Assembly (NCBI RefSeq): GCF_002798015.1
Contig: NZ_PGTZ01000009.1
Coordinates: 248,001 to 312,000 of the forward strand
Length of the DNA: 64,000 nucleotides
Reading direction: 5' to 3'
Source: Luteimicrobium subarcticum
GTDB taxonomy: Bacteria; Actinomycetota; Actinomycetes; Actinomycetales; Cellulomonadaceae
The position numbers and the translations under genes were made by a program. The notes beneath the pieces are model-generated. The model was not told the DNA's origin and searched no databases. It was given only the letters and a program-made list of their open reading frames with translations. Position 1 is the first letter of the stretch. Every line of letters starts with the position of its first letter. This document shows positions 17,698-24,919 of this stretch, piece by piece.

Positions 17698-18519
17698 TCA
17701 CTCGGCGAGGAACTCCAGGATGTCCTTGTCGAGCTGCTCCTGGTACGCCCCGACGATGCCGTGCGGGGCACCCGGGTAGACCTTGAGGGTGCCGAGCCGC
17801 ACGATGTCGATCGACCGGTACGCCGCCGCCTTGATGGGCACGATCTGGTCGTCGTCCCCGTGCGCGATGAGCACCGGGACGTCGAGCGCTCGCAGGTCCT
17901 CGGTGAAGTCCGTCTCCGAGAACGCCTTCACGCAGTCGTACGCCGACTGGAGGCCCACGAGCATCCCCTGCCGCCAGAAGTCGTCGCGCTGGCCCTGGGA
18001 GATCGTCGAGCCCTCGCGGTCCGCGCCGAAGAACGGGGTCGTGAGGTCCTGGTAGAACTGCGACCGGTCCGCCAGGACGCCCGCCCGGATCCCGTCCAGG
18101 GCCTCGAGCGGCGTGCCGTCCGGGTTCTCCTCCGTGACGATCATGTACGGGGGCACGGCACCCACCGTGACGACCTTGGAGACCCGCCCGGCGCCGTGGC
18201 GCGCCGCGTACCGGACGACCTCCCCGCCGCCCGTCGAGTGCCCGACGAGGCTCAGGTCCCGCAGGTCGAGGGCGTCGACGAGGGCAGCCAGGTCCGCTGC
18301 GTAGGTGTCCATGTCGTTCCCGGTGCGGCTGCGCGACGACCGGCCGTGACCGCGGCGGTCGTGGGCGATGACCCGGTACCCGTGGTCGGCGAAGAGCTTC
18401 AGCTCGCGCTCCCAGGCCTCCGAGCTCAGCGGCCAGCCGTGGCTGAACAGCACCGGACGTCCGGAGCCGAAGTCCTGGTAGAAGATCTCGACGCCGTCCG
18501 AGGTGGTGATGAAGGGCAT
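17698..18519 (-). CDS. alpha/beta hydrolase, cofactor-free haloperoxidase family
   Basis: 273 residues, the usual length. MPFITTSDGVEIFYQDFGSG start, FSHGWPLSSEAW (oxyanion loop), HDRRGHGRSSR, GHSTGGGEVVRYAARHG (Ser95), VTVGAVPPYM, HGDDDQIVPI (acid) and GAPHGIVGAYQEQLDKDILEFL (His) match non-haem chloroperoxidases/perhydrolases almost feature by feature. In vivo they are esterases or lactonases. Start is the ATG with AGGAG a few bases upstream. A separate alpha/beta hydrolase lies upstream in the same direction, 57 bases away. Confidence 0.88.
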   Translation of the reverse strand: MPFITTSDGVEIFYQDFGSGRPVLFSHGWPLSSEAWERELKLFADHGYRVIAHDRRGHGRSSRSRTGNDMDTYAADLAALVDALDLRDLSLVGHSTGGGEVVRYAARHGAGRVSKVVTVGAVPPYMIVTEENPDGTPLEALDGIRAGVLADRSQFYQDLTTPFFGADREGSTISQGQRDDFWRQGMLVGLQSAYDCVKAFSETDFTEDLRALDVPVLIAHGDDDQIVPIKAAAYRSIDIVRLGTLKVYPGAPHGIVGAYQEQLDKDILEFLAE

Positions 18520-18576
18520 GGTTCCTCCTGTGGTGGGTCGCCCGGGCCGGACGGCCGGGGCGGGGACCGGCTCGCG

Positions 18577-19293
18577 TCACACGAGCTCGGCCAGGGCGTG
18601 GACGACGACGTCGGCGACGTCGTCGGGGTGGGTGAGGACGACGAGGTGCGGTGCGTCGAGCTCGACGACCTTGCGGGCCCCGGCGCGGGCGAGGCCAGAC
18701 CGGACGAGGTCCGGCGGGACGAGGCGGTCGGCGGTCGGCACCACACCCCATGACGGCAGGCTCCGCCACGCCGCCGCCGGGGCGAGCTCGCCGAGGACGT
18801 TCGCCGCCAGCGGGCGCTGCGACAGGGCGAGCCCCTGGGTCACCTGGTCCGGCAGGCCCGCCGCGACGACGGCCCCGTAGGCGGCGGGCGACACGAACAG
18901 GTCCGTGCCGTCCTCCGCCGCCTCCACCGGGTAGCGGCGGTGCACGAGGAACGGGACGTCCGAGTCGTCGAAGCAGTCACCGACCGTGCTGAGGCTCTCG
19001 TCCTCGTCGAGGACGGGCGACGCGACGTAGACGAGCCCTACGACGCTCTCCGCCACCCCGGCGACGGTCGCGACAACGCCCCCGTAGCCGTGACCCGCCA
19101 GCAGCACCGGACCGCCCACCTGCTCGACGAACGAGCGGAGGTACTCGGCGTCCGTCACCAGGCCGCGGTTCGACAGACCCGGGACGACCACCGGGTGCCC
19201 GGCGGCGAGGAGCCGGTGCGCGACGGGGACCCAGCTGGCGGCGTCCACGAAGGCGCCGTGCACGAGGACGACGGTGGGGGACAGGCCGGACAC
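18577..19293 (-). CDS. alpha/beta hydrolase homologue lacking the nucleophile serine
   Basis: 238 residues from a GTG at 19291-19293 with GAGAGGA upstream. SPTVVLVHGAFVDAASW and the LAGHGYGG segment follow the same plan as the 2036-2764 hydrolase, but the nucleophile position (residue 69) is glycine: the codon reads GGC in CTGGCGGGTCACGGCTACGG. The acid (ADRLVPP) and histidine (DAPHLVVLTHPDDV) regions remain. So the protein is probably not a hydrolase; it could be a ligand-binding or regulatory relic. It is divergent from the large STAND-type regulator at 19430. Confidence 0.8.
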   Translation of the reverse strand: MSGLSPTVVLVHGAFVDAASWVPVAHRLLAAGHPVVVPGLSNRGLVTDAEYLRSFVEQVGGPVLLAGHGYGGVVATVAGVAESVVGLVYVASPVLDEDESLSTVGDCFDDSDVPFLVHRRYPVEAAEDGTDLFVSPAAYGAVVAAGLPDQVTQGLALSQRPLAANVLGELAPAAAWRSLPSWGVVPTADRLVPPDLVRSGLARAGARKVVELDAPHLVVLTHPDDVADVVVHALAELV

Positions 19294-19369
19294 GGTGGGT
19301 CCTCTCGTCGAAGGGGTTCGGCAGCACGTACCGTTCACCTCATTCGACCGCGGTCGGCGGGCTCGCGAC

Positions 19370-19390
19370 CAGGAAGAACACAGGAAGAAC
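19370..19390 (+). repeat. 10-bp direct repeat upstream of the STAND-type regulator
   Basis: CAGGAAGAAC occurs at 19370-19379 and again at 19381-19390, one helical turn apart (11-base period), 40 bases before the GTG of the NB-ARC regulator and within the 136-base divergent spacer. Direct repeats with this spacing are typical of binding sites for regulators that line up head to tail on one face of the helix. Possible operator; not tested. Confidence 0.5.
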
Positions 19391-19429
19391 TGGCGCGGGA
19401 CCGCGCCCCGACAACCCGGGAGACGCACG

Positions 19430-21700
19430 GTGACGACCTCGCTCGGCAGCCTCCTGCGCGGCTACCGGCTCGCCGCGGACATGACGCTCGAGGCCCTCGC
19501 GGCCGCGTCCGGGGTGAGCGACCGCGCGATCGGGGACATCGAGCGCGGCACCAGCCGTGGTCCTCAGCACCGCACGGTGTGCGCACTGGCCGACGCCCTC
19601 GGGCTCGCCGGCACCGATCGCGACGCCCTCGTCCTCGCGGCGCGCACCGGGCGGCGTCGTGACGCCCGTCCTCCCCTGCACACGCTGCCGCTGCCGCGGC
19701 CCGTCGGCGACTTCGTGGGCCGGGCCGCGGAGCGGGAGCAGGTCGGGGCCCTGCTCCGTGCCGCGGCGCCGGGCGCCGCGTCCCCCGTCGTCCTCGTGTC
19801 CGGGCCGCCCGGGTTCGGCAAGAGCACGCTCGCCGTGCAGGTCGCCGTCGACCTCGGGGGCGACTTCGACGACGTGCTGTTCCTCGACCTGCGCGGCCTG
19901 GACCGTGAACCGCTGGCACCCGCGACCGTCGTGCGGAGGGTCCTCGAGGCCGTCGGCCCGGACGGTGGGCCCACCGTCGGCCCGCGGGAGGCGCCGGCCG
20001 CGCTGCGGGCGGCGCTCGCGGGCCGACGCGTCCTCCTCGTGCTCGACAACGCCGCCTCCGAGGACCAGGTGCGGGCCGTGGTCCCGTCCGCGGGTCCTGC
20101 TGCGGTGCTCGTGACGAGCCGGCGCAGCCTCGGTGGTCTCGAAGACGTCCGGCGGTTCGCCCTCGAGCGTCTCGGCGTGGACGACGCCGTCGGGCTGCTC
20201 GGGGCGATGCTGCCCGACCGCGACGACGAGCGCGACGACCTCGTCCGGCTCGCGGAGCTGTGCGACGCCGTGCCGCTCGCGCTGCGCATCGCGGGGAACC
20301 GGCTCGCGACCCGCGCCGGCTGGCCCGTGTCGGGGCTGGTGGCCCGGCTCGCCGTCGAGGAGCGCCGCCTGGACACGCTCGTCGCGGGAGACCTCGGCGT
20401 CGCCGCCGCGTTCCGTTCGTCGTTCGAGCAGCTGGGCCCGGGTGCGCAGCAGCTCTTCCGGCGGCTCGCCGTGATCGAGGCGCCCACGGTCGGAGCCGCG
20501 CTCGCTGCCGTGCTCGTCGGAGGGTCGCGGTGGCGCGCGGAGGACCTCCTCGACGAGCTGGTGGACCTCAGCCTGCTCCAGCACGTCGCCGGCGACCGGT
20601 TCCAGCTGCACGACCTGCTGCGCCTGTTCGCCGACCACGAGCTGCGGGCCCAGGAGGACGCCGAGAGCGCCCGGGCCGTCGGCGTCGCGGCCGACCGCTG
20701 GCTGCTCGCGTCGGCGGTGCGCGCCGGCCGGTACTTCGAGCCGGAGCACCAGGACACCGTCGACCCCGGTGACGGGCTCCTCGACCTCGACGGGACCCCG
20801 GACGCGATGGCCTGGCTCAAGGCCGAGTCCGTGAGCTGGCTCGCTGCCCTGCGGCGCGCGGCCCGGAGCGGGGACCACCGGCGCGTCGTCGAGGTCGCCG
20901 ACTCGCTGCACTGGTTCTCGGACCTCTGGGCCGTGTGGGTGTCCTGGGCCGAGGTGTTCGAGCTGTCCGCGCAGTCGGCACGGCAGCTCGGCGACGACGC
21001 GCTCGTGGCCGTCCACGAGGGGTACCTGGCCTGGGCGCAGATGGAGTGTCTGGACGACTCCGACGCCGCCTTCGCGTCGGCGCTGCGGGCCGTGGAGGCG
21101 GCCGAGCGGGCCGCCGACGAGGCGAAGGCCGGGTGGGCGTCGGCCTACCTCGCGTGGATCGCGACCCGCCGCGACGACCTCGCGGTCGCCGAGGTGCACG
21201 CCGAGGCCGCGGTGCGGTGGCTGCGTGCCGCGGGCGACCGGGAGGGGTACCCGCAGGCGCTCGTCGCGCTGGGGAACGTGCGCGCCAAGCTCGGCCGCAT
21301 CGACGACGCCATCGCGCTGATGCGCCAGGTCATCGAGGTCGCGACGGACGAGCGCACGCGCCCGCGCGCGCAGGTCGCCCTGTTCACCGAGGCGTCCGGG
21401 TACGCGAACCTCGCGGGCTACCTGGGCCAGGCGGAACGGTGGGAGGAGATGCTCGAGGTGGCGACGACGGCGGTCGAGGTCAGCGAGCGGCTCGGCGCCG
21501 CCCGGATCCGGTCCAACGCCTACCTGAGCCGTGGGACGGCGCTGCGGATGCTCGGACGCAACGCCGAGGCCGTCGCGGTGCTCGCGGTGTCGCTCGAGAT
21601 CCGGCAAGGTGTTCCAGGTGACGCTGCCCGGGCCCGGGTCCAGCACGCCCTGGAGGACGCGACGGCCGGGCTCCCGTGCGACCCGGCGGGTCCGGCCTGA
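19430..21700 (+). CDS. XRE-HTH / NB-ARC / TPR regulator (STAND ATPase)
   Basis: 756 residues. N-terminal HTH (about 1-70: MTLEALAAASGVSDRAIGDIERG) of the XRE type; then an NB-ARC ATPase with P-loop GPPGFGKST (125-133), Walker B VLLVLDN and sensor region LVTSRRSL; then a winged-helix LLDELVDLSLLQHVAGDRFQLHDLLRLFADHEL; then TPR repeats to the C-terminus (about 470-740). This is the architecture of AfsR/DnrI-like STAND regulators, although the DNA-binding domain is XRE, not OmpR/BTAD. It probably oligomerises on a signal and ATP and binds DNA. GTG at 19430 with GGGAG is preferred; an upstream in-frame start would extend through the divergent promoter region. Confidence 0.85.
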   Translation: MTTSLGSLLRGYRLAADMTLEALAAASGVSDRAIGDIERGTSRGPQHRTVCALADALGLAGTDRDALVLAARTGRRRDARPPLHTLPLPRPVGDFVGRAAEREQVGALLRAAAPGAASPVVLVSGPPGFGKSTLAVQVAVDLGGDFDDVLFLDLRGLDREPLAPATVVRRVLEAVGPDGGPTVGPREAPAALRAALAGRRVLLVLDNAASEDQVRAVVPSAGPAAVLVTSRRSLGGLEDVRRFALERLGVDDAVGLLGAMLPDRDDERDDLVRLAELCDAVPLALRIAGNRLATRAGWPVSGLVARLAVEERRLDTLVAGDLGVAAAFRSSFEQLGPGAQQLFRRLAVIEAPTVGAALAAVLVGGSRWRAEDLLDELVDLSLLQHVAGDRFQLHDLLRLFADHELRAQEDAESARAVGVAADRWLLASAVRAGRYFEPEHQDTVDPGDGLLDLDGTPDAMAWLKAESVSWLAALRRAARSGDHRRVVEVADSLHWFSDLWAVWVSWAEVFELSAQSARQLGDDALVAVHEGYLAWAQMECLDDSDAAFASALRAVEAAERAADEAKAGWASAYLAWIATRRDDLAVAEVHAEAAVRWLRAAGDREGYPQALVALGNVRAKLGRIDDAIALMRQVIEVATDERTRPRAQVALFTEASGYANLAGYLGQAERWEEMLEVATTAVEVSERLGAARIRSNAYLSRGTALRMLGRNAEAVAVLAVSLEIRQGVPGDAARARVQHALEDATAGLPCDPAGPA

Positions 21701-21756
21701 GGCGCCCGGACACCGAGGATGACGTGGCACGACCGGACCGACCGAGGAGCGAGATC

Positions 21757-21828
21757 ATGAGGCACGCAGCGCAGGGCGCCGCAGGGCGCGGGCTCCAGGG
21801 CGTCGACGACGCGCGGGTGCGACGGTGA
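21757..21828 (+). CDS. 23-residue leader ORF translationally coupled to the GAP-family gene
   Basis: ATG at 21757 with GAGGAGCG six bases upstream reads 23 arginine/glycine/alanine-rich codons and stops at TGA 21826-21828, which overlaps the GTG start of the next gene (21825-21827). The downstream gene has no clear ribosome-binding site of its own, so ribosomes ending here would restart one base back. Small coding unit, possibly only a coupling device. Confidence 0.5.
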   Translation: MRHAAQGAAGRGLQGVDDARVRR

Positions 21829-22496
21829 ACGGCGCGATCGGGGCTTCGCTGCCCGTGGCGGTCGGCGTGATGATCAGCCCGTTGCCGATCGCGGCGGTCG
21901 TGCTGATGCTCAGCAGCGCGAAGGCGAAGGTCAACGCGTTCGCGTTCCTCGTCGGCTGGGTGCTCGCGGTGTTCGTCATCGCCCTGGTCGTCGCGATGCT
22001 CGCGGGGTCGTCGACCGACGACGACGGCGGGCCCGCCGCCTGGGTCAGCTGGACCAAGATCGTGCTCGGCGTGCTCGTGCTGTTCCTGTGCTTCACGCAG
22101 TGGCAGGGCAGGCCGCGGGAGGGTCAGCAGGCGAGCCCGCCGAAGTGGATGTCCGCGATCGACTCGTTCACGCCCGTGAAGGCGACCGGGCTCGCCGTCC
22201 TGCTCGGCGGGATCAACCCCAAGAACCTGCTGCTCGTGATCTCGGGCGGCGCGACGATCGCCGCCGCCGCACCCGACGACACGACCGCGCAGGTGGTCGC
22301 CTCGATCGTGTTCGCCGTCGTCGCGAGCCTCGGCGTGCTGCTGCCGATCGTCATCTACCTCGCGATGGGCGACCGGGCGCCGTCCGTGCTCGACGCCATG
22401 AAGAACTGGCTCGTGCAGCACAACAACATCGTGCTGGCCGTGCTCCTGCTCGTCATCGGCGTGAAGCTCCTCGGGGACGGCATCGCGGGTCTCTGA
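21825..22496 (+). CDS. GAP-family (SfLAP-like) inner-membrane protein
   Basis: 223 residues with about six transmembrane helices: 4-27 (GASLPVAVGVMISPLPIAAVVLML), 38-60, 72-91 (IVLGVLVLFLCFTQW), 117-143 (KATGLAVLLGGINPKNLLLVISGGATIAAAA), 150-175 and the C-terminal LAVLLLVIGVKLLGDGI. GINPKNL is the hallmark of the GAP/SfLAP family, related to LysE/cadmium exporters; mycobacterial members help move glycolipids. GTG start overlapped by the leader ORF stop. Confidence 0.8.
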   Translation: MNGAIGASLPVAVGVMISPLPIAAVVLMLSSAKAKVNAFAFLVGWVLAVFVIALVVAMLAGSSTDDDGGPAAWVSWTKIVLGVLVLFLCFTQWQGRPREGQQASPPKWMSAIDSFTPVKATGLAVLLGGINPKNLLLVISGGATIAAAAPDDTTAQVVASIVFAVVASLGVLLPIVIYLAMGDRAPSVLDAMKNWLVQHNNIVLAVLLLVIGVKLLGDGIAGL

Positions 22497-22539
22497 CGGG
22501 AGGGTCCGCGTCGTCGGGCCGGTGTGCCAGGATCGCGGG

Positions 22540-23556
22540 GTGACCACGAGACGCCGAGCATCGGTGAACGACGTCGCCCGCCGTGCGGGCGTCTCCGTCG
22601 GGACGGTCTCGAACGTCCTCAACAACCCCGACAAGGTCGCGACGGCGACGCGCGAGAGGGTGCTCGCGGCGATCGAGGAGCTCTCGTTCGTCCGCAACGT
22701 GTTCGCGCGCGGCCTGCGGGCGGGAGAGATCACGACGGTCGGCGCGATCCTGCTCGACATCCGCAACCCGTTCTTCACGGAGCTGGCCCGGGGGATCGAG
22801 TCCACGTTGACGCCGGTCGACTACACGCTGATGCTCGCCGACTCGGACGACGACCCGGACCGCGAGGCGAAGTACCGGGGACTCTTCGTCGAGCACGGCG
22901 TGGTGGGTCTGCTGGTGGTCCCGTCGGCGCCGGACCTCGAGCCGTACCGGGCCCTCCAGGCTCGCGGTGTGCGGGTCGTCCTGGTGGACGCCGACTCCGA
23001 CGACCCGGCCGTCTCGTCGGTCTCGGTCGACGACGAGCGCGGCGGCGCGCTCGCGGCGGCGCACCTCGTGGAGCGCGGGCACCGGTCGATCACGATGATC
23101 AACGGACCGCACACGGTTCGGCAGGCCGCGCGTCGGCGCACCGGCGTGGATCGGGCGCTGGTCGAGTCGGGGCTGGAGCCGGCAGCGGTGGTCGACGAGA
23201 TCACGCTCGTGTCGCTCGACGCCGCCGGTGGCGACGACGCGATGACGCGCCTGGTCGCCGACCGGGGTGTGCCGCCCGCCGTCTTCTGCGTCAACGACCT
23301 GGTCGCCATCGGGGTGCAGCGTGCGCTGCGCAGGATCGGCGGCAGCGGCCTGCTGGGGCAGGTCGACATCGTCGGGTACGACGACATCGAGGTGGCGCGC
23401 GAGCTCGCGGTGCCGCTGACGTCGGTGCGCCAGCCCGCGTACGAGATGGGCGCCCGGGCGGCGGAGCTGCTGCTGGACGCCGGTTCGGCGGCGCAGCACG
23501 TCGTCTTCGCGCCGGAGCTCGTGGTCCGCGCGTCGAGCACGTCCCGCACGGTCTGA
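22540..23556 (+). CDS. LacI-family regulator of the L-rhamnose operon
   Basis: 338 residues from a GTG. N-terminal HTH with ASVNDVARRAGVSVGTVSNVLNN, hinge FVRNVFARGLRAG, then a periplasmic-binding-like effector domain: VGAILLDIRNPFFTELARGIE, SVSVDDERGGALAAAHLVERGHRSI, CVNDLVAIGVQRAL and DIVGYDDIEVARELAVPLTSVRQPAYEMG. It lies 160 bases upstream of the rhamnose isomerase and in the same direction, with a palindromic LacI-type operator between, so it is very likely the repressor of that operon with rhamnose or rhamnulose as inducer (inference). A good ribosome-binding site is not visible. Confidence 0.88.
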   Translation: MTTRRRASVNDVARRAGVSVGTVSNVLNNPDKVATATRERVLAAIEELSFVRNVFARGLRAGEITTVGAILLDIRNPFFTELARGIESTLTPVDYTLMLADSDDDPDREAKYRGLFVEHGVVGLLVVPSAPDLEPYRALQARGVRVVLVDADSDDPAVSSVSVDDERGGALAAAHLVERGHRSITMINGPHTVRQAARRRTGVDRALVESGLEPAAVVDEITLVSLDAAGGDDAMTRLVADRGVPPAVFCVNDLVAIGVQRALRRIGGSGLLGQVDIVGYDDIEVARELAVPLTSVRQPAYEMGARAAELLLDAGSAAQHVVFAPELVVRASSTSRTV

Positions 23557-23591
23557 GCACAGCAGCCCGAGCGCGCCGGACCGAGCACTCT

Positions 23592-23642
23592 TTGACATCA
23601 CCAGGGTGGAGCCGTACCGTCACCTATATTGAATCCATTCAA
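23592..23642 (+). promoter_or_regulatory. rhamnose operon promoter and LacI-type operator
   Basis: TTGACA at 23592-23597 is followed after exactly 17 bases by TACCGT (23615-23620), a plausible -35/-10 pair; TATATT (23625-23630) is nearby but 27 bases from that -35. The palindrome TTGAAT-CC-ATTCAA (23629-23642) lies about where transcription would begin, the right position for a repressor. It is a LacI/GalR-style operator except that the central CG step is CC. The isomerase start follows 75 bases later. Confidence 0.65.
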
Positions 23643-23716
23643 CGCGAGTGGGTCCACGCCGACGCGCGGCACGAGCGGTCGCACGGACGCGCCCGTCACC
23701 CCGAGAGGAACCACCG

Positions 23717-24883
23717 ATGACGACGTTCGAGTCGATCGCCCCCCAGCTCGAGTCGCTCGCGATCGAGGTGCCGTCGTGGGCGTACGGGAACAGCGGCACG
23801 CGCTTCAAGGTCTTCGGGACGCCGGGCACCCCGCGGACCGTCGCGGAGAAGATCGCGGACGCCGCGCAGGTGCACCGGTACACGGGAGCCGCCCCGACGG
23901 TCGCACTCCACATCCCGTGGGACGTCAGCGACGACTACGCCGCGCTGCGCCGGTATGCCGAGGGCCTGGGCGTGGGGCTGGGCACCGTCAACTCCAACAC
24001 GTTCCAGGACGACGCCTACAAGTTCGGCTCGCTCACCGCAGCCGACCCCGCCGCCCGCCGGCAGGCGATCGACCACCACCTCCGGTGCATCGAGATCATG
24101 GACGCGACGGGCTCGCGCGACCTCAAGATCTGGCTCGCGGACGGCTCCAACTACCCCGGCCAGAACGACCTGCGCCAGCGCCAGGACACCCTCGCCGAGT
24201 CGCTCGCCGAGATCTACGCCCAGCTCGGCGACGAGCAGCGCCTCGTGCTCGAGTACAAGTTCTTCGAGCCGGCCTTCTACGCGACCGACGTCCCCGACTG
24301 GGGCACCTCGTACGCGCACGTCGCGGCGCTGGGGGACCGGGCGACGGTCTGCCTCGACACGGGCCACCACGCTCCGGGCACGAACATCGAGTTCATCGTC
24401 ATGCAGCTGCTGCGGCTCGGGAAGCTCGGCGCGTTCGACTTCAACAGCCGGTTCTACGCCGACGACGACCTCATCGTGGGTGCGGCGGACCCGTTCCAGC
24501 TCTTCCGCATCCTGTTCGAGGTCGTGCGTGGCGGCGGCCTCGACCCGGAGGCGGGCGTCGCGTTCATGCTCGACCAGTGCCACAACGTCGAGGACAAGAT
24601 CCCGGGTCAGATCCGGTCCGTCCTCAACGTCCAGGAGATGGCGACGCGCGCCCTGCTCGTCGACCGCGACGCGCTCGCCGCGGCCCAGGCCGCGAACGAC
24701 GTGCTCGGCGCGAACGCCGTCCTCATGGACGCCTTCTACACCGACGTCCGACCGAGCCTCGCGTCCTGGCGGGAGTCCCGCGGGCTGCCCGCGGACCCGA
24801 TGGCCGCTTTCGCGGCCTCGGGCTACCTGCAGCAGATCGCTGCCGACCGCGTCGGCGGCACGCAGGCCGGCTGGGGCGCCTGA
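23717..24883 (+). CDS. rhaI: L-rhamnose isomerase
   Basis: 388 residues, the length of the RhaI (Pseudomonas stutzeri/actinobacterial) family rather than the E. coli RhaA family. A TIM barrel is implied by strands such as TVALHIPWDVSDDY and LKIWLADGSNYPGQNDL; metal ligands are in VLEYKFFEPAFYATD (Glu), CLDTGHHAPGTN (Asp/His) and FDFNSRFYADDDL (Asp). It converts L-rhamnose to L-rhamnulose in the cytosol. First structural gene of the operon; GAGAGGA lies before the ATG. It is followed after 36 bases by the aldolase fusion. Confidence 0.92.
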   Translation: MTTFESIAPQLESLAIEVPSWAYGNSGTRFKVFGTPGTPRTVAEKIADAAQVHRYTGAAPTVALHIPWDVSDDYAALRRYAEGLGVGLGTVNSNTFQDDAYKFGSLTAADPAARRQAIDHHLRCIEIMDATGSRDLKIWLADGSNYPGQNDLRQRQDTLAESLAEIYAQLGDEQRLVLEYKFFEPAFYATDVPDWGTSYAHVAALGDRATVCLDTGHHAPGTNIEFIVMQLLRLGKLGAFDFNSRFYADDDLIVGAADPFQLFRILFEVVRGGGLDPEAGVAFMLDQCHNVEDKIPGQIRSVLNVQEMATRALLVDRDALAAAQAANDVLGANAVLMDAFYTDVRPSLASWRESRGLPADPMAAFAASGYLQQIAADRVGGTQAGWGA

Positions 24884-24919
24884 GCGCCGCCCGGAATCCT
24901 CACCGAACAGGACCTTGAG

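Noticed and set aside
23625-23630. TATATT as the -10 box of the rhamnose promoter
   Set aside because: It is 27 bases from TTGACA, too far; TACCGT at 23615 has the right spacing. TATATT may be an alternative or part of the operator.
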